This document shows, one piece after another, positions 10,178-18,630 of a stretch of 64,000 bases of DNA; within the stretch, counting starts at the first letter, position 1, and each line of letters begins with the position of its first letter. Location of the stretch: NCBI RefSeq assembly GCF_010365285.1, contig NZ_CP048286.1:6622001-6686000 (forward strand), in the 5' to 3' direction. The notes beneath the pieces were generated by a model. It made no database searches. It had not been told where the DNA came from and saw only the letters and a list, made by a program, of their open reading frames with translations. A program made the translations under genes and the position numbers. This stretch comes from Paenibacillus rhizovicinus (GTDB lineage Bacteria > Bacillota > Bacilli > Paenibacillales > Paenibacillaceae).

Positions 10178-12661
10178 ATGGTCCTGAAAACATTAATCAT
10201 TGCGGAAAAACCTGATATGGGCAGAACGATCGCCGCTGTCGTGGAGCCGCGAGCGCAGAACAAACGCACGTATTTGGAAGGCGAGCATTACATCATAACG
10301 TGGGCGATCGGGCATCTGGTCAGTTTGGCGGAGCCCGATCAATACGATCCGAAATATAAGCGTTGGAACGCGGCTGACCTGCCGATCATTCCCGATCGTT
10401 TCAAGCTGTGGCCGAATGCACGGACGAAAGATCAGCTCACGATGATCGGAGAGCTTTCGAAACGCTGCGGCCGGCTGGTCAACGCCTGCGATGCCGGGCG
10501 CGAAGGTCAGCTTATCTTTCATCTGATCCGTCAATATTTGAAGCTGCCGCAGCCGACAGATCGGCTATGGATTTCGGATTTGACGCCGGAAACGATTCGC
10601 CGCGGATTCGACGGGCTGCGCAGCGATACGGATTATGACGATTTAACCCGCGCGGCTCGCGCCAGGAGCGAAGCGGATTGGCTGGTCGGTATGAATGCCT
10701 CTCGCGCGTTTACGATTCGCCACAAGGCGCTGCTGTCCGTCGGACGGGTGCAGACGCCTGTGCTTGCGCTGCTGTATGACCGGCATCGGGAGATAACGGC
10801 CTTCGACAGCGAAACGTATTTCATCGTGCAGGCTGCCTTCAGCCAACGGGATTTCGATTACAAAGGCGTTTGGCAGGGCGATCGGATCACGAAGCGCGAA
10901 GAAGCGGAGAAGCTGGCTGCGAAAGTCAAGGACAAGCCGGGAACGATTCTTCGTTACGACGTGAATGAATCCAAGGAATATCCCTATCGTCTCTATGATC
11001 TAACGTTGCTGCAGCGTGAAGCGAACGGAAGATACGGTTATCCGGCGAAGAAGACGCTGGATATCGCCCAGGCGTTGTACGAGAAACATAAGGTCATTTC
11101 GTATCCGCGGACGAGCTCCAACTACGTAACCGAGGAGAACATTCCCGTCATGGGGAACGTGCTTCAAATGTTGAAGGGAACCTCGTATGCGGAACTCGCC
11201 AATGGGGCCGATCGCAGCCGGGTGCACAAGGGCAACAGGGCGGTTTGCAATCCGGCGAAGGTCGAGGATCACCATGCCATTCTGCCGACGCCTAAGAAAC
11301 CGGGAACGCTCAGCACGGAAGAGCAGAACATTTACGATATGATCGTGCGGCGCTTCCTGTCGCATTACTATCCGCCTGCCGTGTATAACAATCACGAAGT
11401 GATCACGGAAGTCGAGGGCGAACAATTCCGGACGCGCGCGAAGGAACAGCTGGAGATTGGCTGGCGCATCGTGCTCGACAATGCGGATGGCAACAGCTCG
11501 AAAGGGAAGGCCAAAGGCAAGAAGAAAGACGGCGACCCAACGGCAGCGGATGACGGAGAGGATGATTTGATGGAGACGGATAGACCGTTCTCCGTAAATG
11601 CCGATCTGCCCGTACAGTGCGAGTTCGCCGCCGCGATCGAGAAGGAGACGAAGCCTCCGAAGCCTTATACGGAAGGTACATTGCTCAAAGCGATGGAGAG
11701 CGCCGGAAAAGCCATCGAGGACGAGGAGCTCCGCGATGCGATGAAGCAGACGGGACTTGGCACGCCTGCGACACGCGCGGCGACGATTGAACGGCTTAAA
11801 CAGGTAGGTTACATCAATGCGGTTGGCAAACGGCTTGATATTACGACGAAGGGCTGCACGGCGATCGAGCTGATCCGGAGCGCCGGCGTCGAGCTGTTAG
11901 CCTCGCCGGAGATGACTGGACGGTGGGAGCAGCGGCTGCATCAAATTTCGAAGGGTGAAGCTTCGGATGAGCAGTTTATCGCCAAAGTGAAGCAGTTCGC
12001 CGAGATGATCGTCGCGAAAGTGCGGCTTCAACAGCCCGCGGCTGCCAATCTGTTCGACGAGCCGGAATCCGCGGGCAAGGGAGCGGCGAAAGGAAAAGGG
12101 CGCGCAGCGAAATCCACTGCACGCAAGGAAGGCGGCGCAGCCGAACGAAGCGGTTCGCGCAGTCGGACGGCCGCGAAGCCGAGCACTGCAGCATCTTCTA
12201 GAAGCGGCACAGCAGCGAGATCGAGCGGTACCACTTCGTCAGCGGGCAGCCGAGGAACGAGACGATCCTCAACAGTCGATGCTGCCGACGTAAGCGCGGG
12301 GAATTCCGGTGGCGGCATATCAGCGTTATCGGCCCAACGTTCGAGCTCGAAGCCGGCGGCAGCCGATCAGCCGGCAGCGCGCGGTACGATCGCACCTTGT
12401 CCGCGTCCGGGCTGCGGCGGCCAGCTTGTCGAAGGCAAACGCGGTTATGGCTGTCTGCGGTTTAGGGAAGGCTGCACCTTCGTCATTTGGAAGGAGCAGC
12501 AAGGTCGAACGATTACCGCTGCAATGGCTAAGGCACTGGCTTTAAACGGAGAAACGCGCAAATCGACGATTAAGCTCGTTAATGGTACGACCGTGTCAGG
12601 GAAATGGCGGTTAACCGATTCCACCACCGGAGCAGTCGTGTTCCAGCCGGTAAACGAATAA
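10178..12661 (+). CDS. topB: DNA topoisomerase III (type IA)
   Basis: 827 residues. The Toprim domain opens the protein (KTLIIAEKPDMGR) and carries CDAGREGQLIF; the catalytic tyrosine is Tyr309 in SYPRTSSNY. The core continues to about residue 620, then a Ser/Ala/Lys/Arg-rich low-complexity linker of about 120 residues leads to one C-terminal zinc-ribbon-like unit (CPRPGC to GC and EGC). It relaxes and decatenates DNA through a 5'-phosphotyrosine intermediate. Start: ATG 10178 has GAGG only one base upstream, whereas CTG 10184 has it at 7 bases and would give the typical N terminus MKTLIIAEKP; the true start may therefore be CTG. Confidence 0.95.
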   Translation: MVLKTLIIAEKPDMGRTIAAVVEPRAQNKRTYLEGEHYIITWAIGHLVSLAEPDQYDPKYKRWNAADLPIIPDRFKLWPNARTKDQLTMIGELSKRCGRLVNACDAGREGQLIFHLIRQYLKLPQPTDRLWISDLTPETIRRGFDGLRSDTDYDDLTRAARARSEADWLVGMNASRAFTIRHKALLSVGRVQTPVLALLYDRHREITAFDSETYFIVQAAFSQRDFDYKGVWQGDRITKREEAEKLAAKVKDKPGTILRYDVNESKEYPYRLYDLTLLQREANGRYGYPAKKTLDIAQALYEKHKVISYPRTSSNYVTEENIPVMGNVLQMLKGTSYAELANGADRSRVHKGNRAVCNPAKVEDHHAILPTPKKPGTLSTEEQNIYDMIVRRFLSHYYPPAVYNNHEVITEVEGEQFRTRAKEQLEIGWRIVLDNADGNSSKGKAKGKKKDGDPTAADDGEDDLMETDRPFSVNADLPVQCEFAAAIEKETKPPKPYTEGTLLKAMESAGKAIEDEELRDAMKQTGLGTPATRAATIERLKQVGYINAVGKRLDITTKGCTAIELIRSAGVELLASPEMTGRWEQRLHQISKGEASDEQFIAKVKQFAEMIVAKVRLQQPAAANLFDEPESAGKGAAKGKGRAAKSTARKEGGAAERSGSRSRTAAKPSTAASSRSGTAARSSGTTSSAGSRGTRRSSTVDAADVSAGNSGGGISALSAQRSSSKPAAADQPAARGTIAPCPRPGCGGQLVEGKRGYGCLRFREGCTFVIWKEQQGRTITAAMAKALALNGETRKSTIKLVNGTTVSGKWRLTDSTTGAVVFQPVNE

Positions 12662-12663
12662 CA

Positions 12664-12718
12664 AAACAGGCTTGACCGATGAAAGAGCATTATGCTCCTT
12701 CAGAAGTCAAGCCTGTTT
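12664..12718. terminator. Bidirectional terminator between topB and HAD gene
   Basis: A perfect 13-base inverted repeat (AAACAGGCTTGAC at 12664-12676 and its complement at 12706-12718) encloses a second hairpin GAGCAT/ATGCTC. A-rich and T-rich flanks let it work on both strands for the two converging genes. Confidence 0.85.
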
Positions 12719-12728
12719 CCGTTTGCTA

Positions 12729-13469
12729 TTAGGACAGCCGTTGCGCGACATAGTTCCGAATGCTCTCCGGAATGTCCGAAAGCTGTTCAAGTGTCAGAAA
12801 TGCGCCTTGCGGCTCCACGTCGACGCCGACAATGTTGTACACCCATTCCGAGTCGGTTTTCATGTGAATGGCATTGATGCCCGTCGTCAATGCGGGGATG
12901 ACGTCGGTCCGAAGGGAGTTGCCGATCATCCAGGTTGACGGCCGATCGAACATGCCTTCCTGCAAAATGCCCTCCATCGCTTCGGTGTTCTTCTTGGAGC
13001 GAACGTAGATGCGAGGTCCGAAATAGCGCTCTAAATCCATTTGTTTGATTTTCTTCGTCTGAATGAGCAGCTCGCCGCCCGTATAGAGATGAAGCTCATG
13101 GCCGCGGTTCGCCAGCTCGTACAACGTTTCCTCCATAAATGGATAAGGCTCGGCTTGGAATTCATATACGCTTCGTCCGAGTTTCCATAGCAAGTCCTCT
13201 TCCATCACGGACGTCGAACGCCCGTACAGATTGGAGAAGTAACGATAAGTTTCGATAAACGATTGTGGAAAGTGATCGCTCTGGAAACCGACGATATGCA
13301 CGCCGGCAATATCGATTTCCGTTTGTTTGTCGCGGATCTCCTCGGCGGTTACCCCATATCCTCGAAACCAGTCCATCATACTGTCCGTAAATTGTTCAAT
13401 GACGAAGAAGAAATACTTGTTGCAGTAAATTAGCGTATCATCGAGATCGAATAGAATAGTTTGTTTCAT
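12729..13469 (-). CDS. HAD-superfamily hydrolase
   Basis: 246 residues from ATG 13469; a GTG at 13478 is also possible, but AAGGAG is only 2 bases from it and 11 from the ATG. Motif I is LFDLDDTLIY with the nucleophilic Asp; the later LYTGGE (motif II Thr) and the STWMIGNSLRTDVIPALTTG segment (motif IV acidic residue) fit a class I HAD phosphatase with a helical cap. The substrate is unknown; phosphoglycolate-type phosphatases are the nearest general group. It converges on topB and diverges from the small ORF at 13595. Confidence 0.85.
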   Translation of the reverse strand: MKQTILFDLDDTLIYCNKYFFFVIEQFTDSMMDWFRGYGVTAEEIRDKQTEIDIAGVHIVGFQSDHFPQSFIETYRYFSNLYGRSTSVMEEDLLWKLGRSVYEFQAEPYPFMEETLYELANRGHELHLYTGGELLIQTKKIKQMDLERYFGPRIYVRSKKNTEAMEGILQEGMFDRPSTWMIGNSLRTDVIPALTTGINAIHMKTDSEWVYNIVGVDVEPQGAFLTLEQLSDIPESIRNYVAQRLS

Positions 13470-13594
13470 CTTAGGCACGGCTCCTTCCCCAGATGATTTC
13501 GCTGTAGATTCAATCTACCGCATCTTGGGATTCGCCGTCAAATCGTATACGGTTGGGAGGATTTACAAATACTGTAGCCGGAGGTGAACAGTGC

Positions 13595-13849
13595 ATGGTG
13601 CTGAACAAGAATAGCAAGCGGAATCGCAATGACGACTCCGGATTGAAGGAATATTACGTAGGGCTCAAACCTGAAAAAGCAGCAAACAGGCCGGCAAGCT
13701 TAAACGGCATTAACAAACAATTGCCGTAGCCAAACCCGAGTAGCGGCGCAGCGTGGAGTGGATCTCTAAAGGTCGGCGAGAATCCAGAAGTGGACAGATT
13801 GACCGCGGCCTTTAGAGACACCGTGGGAAAAGGGCTGTTCTTCTATTAA
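13595..13849 (+). pseudogene. Small ORF interrupted by an in-frame amber codon
   Basis: ATG 13595 has a strong ribosome binding site (GGAGGTG, 13580-13586) 8 bases upstream. The frame reads 44 residues (starting MVLNKNSKRNRNDD, containing LKEYYVGLKP) to TAG at 13727-13729, then stays open for 39 more codons (containing GENPEVDRLTAAFRDTVG) to TAA at 13847. A single C-to-T change in a CAG codon would explain the break. No family is recognised and no signal peptide is visible. A 10-base inverted repeat (13763-13772 and 13809-13818) lies in the second half, so part of the region might instead be a structured RNA. The 44-residue product alone could also be the functional protein. Confidence 0.5.
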
Positions 13850-14067
13850 GCATATTTATTCATTTTGGCAGTAAGGTCTTGTTTAATGAAAGCGAGTCTC
13901 CGCCTGACGTAGAAATCGTAGCTTGCGCCCTTCAATTCGCGGGGGCTGATAATCGTATCCTCACTGTTGTCGATAATGGTCAGCGATCCGTTGGAATAAA
14001 ACTTGAACGTTAAATCCCGAAACGGCCGGTGCGTCTCAATAAATCGGTAGCTTTCGCAGTTAGTCAT
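13846..14067 (-). CDS. Small protein of unknown function, likely SOS-controlled
   Basis: 73 residues from ATG 14067, selected because AAGGAGG lies 9 bases upstream on the minus strand; a TTG at 14091 lies before that site. The protein is basic, soluble, with no membrane segment; readable parts are FKFYSNGSLTIID and YDFYVRRRLAFIKQDL. I do not recognise a family. The promoter (TTTCCA, 17 bases, TATAAT) is overlapped by one GAAC/GTTC-type palindrome and followed by another, which points to LexA repression. Its stop overlaps the end of the broken ORF at 13849 by 4 bases. Confidence 0.7.
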   Translation of the reverse strand: MTNCESYRFIETHRPFRDLTFKFYSNGSLTIIDNSEDTIISPRELKGASYDFYVRRRLAFIKQDLTAKMNKYA

Positions 14068-14101
14068 GATGGTCAGCCTCCTTACGGTCAATGAGAGATT
14101 A

Positions 14102-14113
14102 GAACATTTGTTC
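14102..14113. promoter_or_regulatory. LexA (Cheo) box, downstream copy
   Basis: GAACATTTGTTC matches the Bacillus LexA core GAAC-N4-GTTC exactly. It lies just downstream of the expected start point of the minus-strand promoter, about 35 bases before the gene at 14067. Confidence 0.7.
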
Positions 14114-14121
14114 TTGTTTTT

Positions 14122-14150
14122 ATTATAGCAAACATTTGTTCGTATGGAAA
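14122..14150 (-). promoter_or_regulatory. Minus-strand promoter of the 73-residue gene
   Basis: On the minus strand: TTTCCA (14150-14145), 17 bases, TATAAT (14127-14122). The upstream LexA box fills the spacer. Confidence 0.6.
14129..14142. promoter_or_regulatory. LexA box, promoter-spacer copy
   Basis: CAAACATTTGTTCG differs from the consensus CGAAC-N4-GTTCG at one position in the left arm. It shares the eight central bases with the copy 27 bases away and sits between the -35 and -10 elements. Confidence 0.6.
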
Positions 14151-14239
14151 CTATTATTTTTATCCCTTACACTAGGTTGATAGATATTTCATCACCGCTT
14201 TGTTTCAGCTGCAACTTCAAGCGGATAAGGAGCCCAGTC

Positions 14240-14965
14240 ATGATCAGAATATCGCAATTATCGAAACAAATACCGGGCGGGCCGCAAGTGCTCTCCGGCG
14301 TGAGCTTTAACATAGAGCCCGGCGAGTTCATCGCCGTGAAAGGCGCGAGCGGAAGCGGGAAATCCATGCTGCTCAAATGTCTGGCGCTGAAGGAGAAATG
14401 GAGCGGCGGCACATATTTCGTGGACGGCATCGATATTTTCAGCAAAGGCATACAAGGCCGTCTGAAAGTCCGCCGCGAGATCGCTTACTTGGAAGAGAAG
14501 CCGACGCTTTACGCGAACAAAACCGCGCTGAAGAACGTCATCATCGGGGCGGTCGGTCAGACGCCTTTCTGGCGCAGGATGACAGGCATGATGAGAAACG
14601 ATGATTACATGGGCGCCATGGATATGATCGAGAAAATGGGACTGATCGACAAAGCCCATCAGAAAGGCGATAAGCTGAGCGGCGGCGAGAAGCAGCGGAT
14701 CGGAATGGCACGGGCGCTTGCGCACGGCGCGAAGACGCTGCTGGCGGACGAGCCCGTATCGGGCCTCGACCCGCATCAAGCCGAGCAGGTTCTCTCGGAT
14801 TTGAAGCGCATGTGCCGAATCCAAGGCGTATCCGTCGTTGCCGTCATGCACCAGGGCGACTGGGCGGAACGATTCGCCGACCGGATCATCGGGTTGAACG
14901 ACGGCCGGATCGTGCTGGACATCAAGGGACGGAGAATGACGGAACGGGAGAAGAACCTGCTGTGA
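14240..14965 (+). CDS. Stand-alone ABC transporter ATPase
   Basis: 241 residues from ATG 14240 with AAGGAG 7 bases upstream; an ATG at 14144 would lie within the regulatory region. One nucleotide-binding domain: Walker A GASGSGKS, signature LSGGEKQR, Walker B TLLADEPVSGLD, H-loop VMHQGD. The closest general type is the phosphonate/methionine importer ATPase class, but no permease or binding protein is nearby. It overlaps the next gene by GTGA, so the two are translationally coupled. Either the permease is elsewhere, or it acts on something other than transport; neither can be decided here. Confidence 0.85.
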   Translation: MIRISQLSKQIPGGPQVLSGVSFNIEPGEFIAVKGASGSGKSMLLKCLALKEKWSGGTYFVDGIDIFSKGIQGRLKVRREIAYLEEKPTLYANKTALKNVIIGAVGQTPFWRRMTGMMRNDDYMGAMDMIEKMGLIDKAHQKGDKLSGGEKQRIGMARALAHGAKTLLADEPVSGLDPHQAEQVLSDLKRMCRIQGVSVVAVMHQGDWAERFADRIIGLNDGRIVLDIKGRRMTEREKNLL

Positions 14966-15474
14966 CCGAAAATGAATCCGTTTACCCGTTCGAGCTGCGT
15001 CTGATGCGAGAAGAAGAGCTTCAAGCGGCGCATGAGCTGGAGCTCGCCTGCTATCCGGTCGAAGCAGCCGCGACAAGGGAAGCTTTTACGTTCCGGCAGA
15101 AACATTTCCCGGGCTATTTCTGGTCCGCGTGGCAGGAGGGAGTTCTCGTCGGTCTCGCCTGCGGCGTGCGGACCGCCGACAGCAGCTGCGAATCGGATGC
15201 CGTCAAGGGCGCCCATGGCGCCGACAACGGCGGCAGGCATCTGTGCGTGCTGTCCGTTGCGGTTGCCGAGTCATGCCGAAGGCACGGCCTGGGGATGGTG
15301 TTGATGAAAGCCTTGATTCGCCAAGCGGCGGCCGATGGGCTTGAATCGATTGTCCTGATGTGCGAGGAGCATCTGATCGCGTTCTATGAACGGCTTGGTT
15401 TCCGCTATGAAGGCCGTTCCGCATCCGAGCATGGCGGCATGCATTGGCATGAAATGAAGCTGCTGCTGGCCTGA
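14962..15474 (+). CDS. GNAT-family N-acetyltransferase
   Basis: 170 residues from GTG 14962, which overlaps the stop of the ABC ATPase by four bases. The acetyl-CoA loop is in the stretch LSVAVAESCRRHGLGMVLMKALI (R-x-x-G-L-G-like), preceded by LELACYPVEAAA, a pattern of the arylalkylamine acetyltransferase-like group, and followed by the C-terminal YERLGFRYEG strand. It transfers acetyl from acetyl-CoA to an amine; the substrate is unknown. Coupling to the ABC ATPase suggests a shared process, perhaps resistance, but this is inference. Confidence 0.85.
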   Translation: MTENESVYPFELRLMREEELQAAHELELACYPVEAAATREAFTFRQKHFPGYFWSAWQEGVLVGLACGVRTADSSCESDAVKGAHGADNGGRHLCVLSVAVAESCRRHGLGMVLMKALIRQAAADGLESIVLMCEEHLIAFYERLGFRYEGRSASEHGGMHWHEMKLLLA

Positions 15475-15562
15475 TAGCGGCTTCAAATAAATCCCGAAGG
15501 CAATGGAAGCCTATCTGCGGCATAGAATGGAGCATCAACCTAAAATAGGCAGGTGTTCCGAC

Positions 15563-16180
15563 ATGGCATTCCATTTCCAAAGTCCGGCCGTCGTTCAATC
15601 CTCGCGGGTGGCGTTTCCCAAAGCCGAGCTGTACGTTCCTGTCGTCAGCGGACTTCAGAGCGCGGCGTCGCGCAACGCCATCAACAATAAAATCCGTCAG
15701 ACCGAACGCGAGCTCGTTCACGACCAAGGCTCGCTCTCCGATCCGCGGGCGGAGATGATCGGCTATTTCGAAGTGAAGACGAACGAGAAAAACGTGCTCA
15801 GCCTTTCCGTGTTCAATTATGCCTATACCGGAGGGGCGCATGGCCTGACGCTGCAGGAATCGCTGACCTTCGATACGGGGACGGGGAAATCGTACGCGCT
15901 AGCCGACCTGTTCAAGCCAGGCAGCGATTATGTGAAGCGGCTGTCGGATCTGGTGCGCGCGCAAATCGCGGCACGGCAAATCGAAACCTTCGAACCGTTC
16001 AAGTCGATTCGGCCGGATCAACCCTTTTACATCGCGGACCGCTCATTGGTCATCTATTTCGCGCTTTATGAAATCACGCCCTACGCTTACGGATTTCCGT
16101 ATTTTCCGATTTCCGTATACGAACTGAGCGACATCGTGAATCCGAACGGGCCCCTTGGCCGCATGGACGTGAACGATTAA
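15563..16180 (+). CDS. DUF3298 (RsiV/PdaC-like) domain protein
   Basis: 205 residues from ATG 15563 (AGGTG 7 bases upstream); an ATG at 15503 gives 20 more residues without a clear ribosome binding site. The N-terminal half resembles DUF4163 (repeated Asn/Ile-rich helix NAINNKIRQTERE, then FNYAYTGGAHG) and the C-terminal half resembles DUF3298 (FDTGTGKSYALADLFK, PDQPFYIADRSLVIYFALYEITPYA). Such domains are found in RsiV and in peptidoglycan deacetylases as extracellular parts. Here there is no signal peptide or membrane segment at either end, so location is uncertain. Confidence 0.75.
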   Translation: MAFHFQSPAVVQSSRVAFPKAELYVPVVSGLQSAASRNAINNKIRQTERELVHDQGSLSDPRAEMIGYFEVKTNEKNVLSLSVFNYAYTGGAHGLTLQESLTFDTGTGKSYALADLFKPGSDYVKRLSDLVRAQIAARQIETFEPFKSIRPDQPFYIADRSLVIYFALYEITPYAYGFPYFPISVYELSDIVNPNGPLGRMDVND

Positions 16181-16200
16181 TCGATTCGAAGGAGCTTATT

Positions 16201-16779
16201 ATGATTTATGTTCTCATTCTGCTGCTTGCTTGCGGCGGGCTATTCTTGCGCTTGAAACGCCGGCAGCGAGAGAATAATAGACCGGTTATCACCGAGCATG
16301 TCCCCGCCGTGACGGAGACTTCCCTGCCTGACCGACCGCGGCAGGATGTCATTCCGATCGAGCCGGAACCGGAGCTGCCGGCTCGCGAAGGAGAATACGC
16401 GGTTCTCGTCGCAGACGATCAGCCCTTGATCCGCATGTTGCTGAAGGAGCTGTTCCAACAGGACGGGATTACGGTCTACGAAGCCGGGAGCGGCGTGGCC
16501 GCCGTCGAAGCTGTCCGCAACCATCGCGTCGATTTCGTGCTGCTGGACTTGAACATGCCCGATATGAACGGAATCGAGGCAATCAAGCAGATCAGGCTGC
16601 TGAACGAAACCGTGGAAGCGGCCTTCATCACAGGCTACGGCGATCCCGAGCTGCTGAACGAAGCCAAACGCTACGGGGTGCATACGTGCTTTACGAAGCC
16701 GTTCGATCTCGATCTGGTGATAATGCATGTTAAGGATTGCTGGAATTCGGTGAAATACAGGGATGGAGTCGTTTCCTGA
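16201..16779 (+). CDS. Membrane-anchored stand-alone response-regulator receiver domain
   Basis: 192 residues, ATG 16201 with GAAGGAG upstream. Residues 1-17 form a hydrophobic anchor (MIYVLILLLACGGLFL) followed by basic residues, then a Pro/Glu-rich linker to about residue 65, then a complete receiver domain: acidic pair in VADDQP, phospho-acceptor Asp in LLDLNMP, Thr in FITGY and Lys in FTKPFD. No output domain follows. It would act as a phosphoacceptor or relay at the membrane. No histidine kinase is adjacent. The terminator at 16803 closes the unit. Confidence 0.85.
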   Translation: MIYVLILLLACGGLFLRLKRRQRENNRPVITEHVPAVTETSLPDRPRQDVIPIEPEPELPAREGEYAVLVADDQPLIRMLLKELFQQDGITVYEAGSGVAAVEAVRNHRVDFVLLDLNMPDMNGIEAIKQIRLLNETVEAAFITGYGDPELLNEAKRYGVHTCFTKPFDLDLVIMHVKDCWNSVKYRDGVVS

Positions 16780-16802
16780 GTTCAGCGATCTTGAATCACG
16801 GC

Positions 16803-16836
16803 AACCGCTGGCAGAACCGCTGCCAGCGGTTTTTTT
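16803..16836 (+). terminator. Intrinsic terminator
   Basis: Perfect 12-base stem AACCGCTGGCAG / CTGCCAGCGGTT with a five-base loop and a run of seven T. Confidence 0.92.
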
Positions 16837-16923
16837 GATATGGAAATGCGAAGCGCGGCTAAATCAACATGCTTGTGCTGATAGGAACGACTTCCTCATA
16901 AAGTCAGATAGGGAGGTGCTGGC

Positions 16924-18630
16924 ATGATAATGTTGTGGATCGGTTGCGCGGTTTTCGCCGCGGTTTGTGCGCTTTCCCTCTTGCTGGCCGGGGCAGCCGA
17001 GCGCGGGACGCAGCTTTCGCTGCATCAGCCGCTGCACCGGCATAGCGAGTACATACGCTACATGCGCGATAAGCATGATTTGAACGGCTTCGGCTTCGCT
17101 CAGCAGCTCACAAGGCATAAGGGCATAGGGTCCGCGATCGGCTTAACGGCCTCGTCTTTGCCGCTGATCGGGGGAGCCGTATTTCTCCTCGGTCCGGCAA
17201 TCGCCTTCGGCGGCCCCGCGGTCATCGGAATCGGCTGGCCGGTCCTCGGCCTGTTCGGCTTGTTGACGGCATGCTCCGTCGCGGCATTCGCTTCGGCGAT
17301 TCCGACAGCGGGAGGCTGCTACCATTGGGCTGTCGCATCGGGAGGGCGCCGGGCCGGCTTATGGTCCGGGTGGCTGCACGCTGCAGGATCGTCAGTCATG
17401 CTGGCAACGACGAATATATACCTTGCGGACTGGATGAGCCGATCTATCGAGCGTCATGTGGGCTATACTGGCGGCGCAAGCTTGTTCTACATTATCCTGC
17501 TTATGCTGTTCGTTTCGCAGGCGGCGGCTAACGTCAGGGCATTCCGGCTGCTCAGCAGACTCTTGACGTGGACGGCTGCTTTTCAATTTGCGCTCATCGT
17601 TGGCATCTTCGCTATCTTGGCGTCAATAGCATGGCCCGGCGCGTACCCATTTCAGATTATGGCGTATACGTCGTCGTCCTGGATTCCGGTTGAACCTGCA
17701 GCCGGAGGGACGTCCATGCTCCTGGGCTTCCTGCTCCTGCAGCGGCTGTTCCTCGGCATCGGCGACGGCGCTCAAGCCGGAGAAGAAACGAGCGATCCCC
17801 GCATCACGCTGCCTTGGTCGATTTACTTGTCCGCCGCCGGACTTGCTTTTTTCGGATTCATTTTGTTCGCCTTCATCGTCATGCATGCGCGTATCGGGGA
17901 TTTCGGCTTGACCGCGATGCCGGCGCTCGGGGATTGGCTGACCGATGTGTGGGAGCGATGGGGGGATGCCGGCGCATCGCTGTTCTTCGTGCTCGTCGCC
18001 GTATTGGTGTGGGCGAACGGCACATTGACGATGGGTGCGGGCGCGCGGACGCTCTTCGCGATGGCGCGCGATGAAGTGATTCCTTTCGCAAGCAAGTTGT
18101 CCGCCGTCTCCGTCCTATACCGCTCGCCCATGCAGGCATTGCTGACGATCGCTGCCGGAGCGGGGGCGATCGCGCTGCTCTCGTCCGCCATATATTCGTC
18201 CGCCATGGTTCAATCGCTGCTCCCGCAGCTCATTCTGCTGAGCATTGCCGCGCTGCATGCCGCCTATGCCATTCCCATTGGCGGCAGGGTGCTGCTGACG
18301 CTGAAGGAGCGGAAAGACAACCATCCCCTCCGTCCGGCAAACCGCAAACGTTCCAAGCTGCACGGTCCGTGGAACCTCGGGAAATATAGCTTGACCGTGG
18401 ATGGCATTACCGTCTGCTGGTTGACGGGAAGTGCCGTGCTTGCCGTTTGCTTGTTGAAACCGGCCGCACTGATCATCGCATCGGTCTGCCTGATTGCCGG
18501 CACCGCCTGCATGGAGCGGATGCTGCGAAGGCTTCGCCGGAAGACGCCGGTCAAAATCGTCGGTTCGATACGCTTCGGAAAACGGACGATGGACGAATGT
18601 ATCAGAATTGAAAGAAAATTCCCGCAATAA
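16924..18630 (+). CDS. APC-superfamily amino acid/amine permease
   Basis: 568 residues, ATG 16924 with GGGAGGTG 6 bases upstream. About twelve to thirteen hydrophobic segments; an extra one at residues 1-20 precedes a soluble stretch of about 45 residues before the transport core. The core begins with IGLTASSLPLIGGAVFLLGPAIAFGGP, the unwound first helix of the family, and has the SAIPTAGGCYHWA consensus of the eukaryotic-like amino acid/choline transporter branch. It imports an unknown amino acid or amine across the membrane. It sits alone between terminator and promoter sequences. Confidence 0.85.
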   Translation: MIMLWIGCAVFAAVCALSLLLAGAAERGTQLSLHQPLHRHSEYIRYMRDKHDLNGFGFAQQLTRHKGIGSAIGLTASSLPLIGGAVFLLGPAIAFGGPAVIGIGWPVLGLFGLLTACSVAAFASAIPTAGGCYHWAVASGGRRAGLWSGWLHAAGSSVMLATTNIYLADWMSRSIERHVGYTGGASLFYIILLMLFVSQAAANVRAFRLLSRLLTWTAAFQFALIVGIFAILASIAWPGAYPFQIMAYTSSSWIPVEPAAGGTSMLLGFLLLQRLFLGIGDGAQAGEETSDPRITLPWSIYLSAAGLAFFGFILFAFIVMHARIGDFGLTAMPALGDWLTDVWERWGDAGASLFFVLVAVLVWANGTLTMGAGARTLFAMARDEVIPFASKLSAVSVLYRSPMQALLTIAAGAGAIALLSSAIYSSAMVQSLLPQLILLSIAALHAAYAIPIGGRVLLTLKERKDNHPLRPANRKRSKLHGPWNLGKYSLTVDGITVCWLTGSAVLAVCLLKPAALIIASVCLIAGTACMERMLRRLRRKTPVKIVGSIRFGKRTMDECIRIERKFPQ

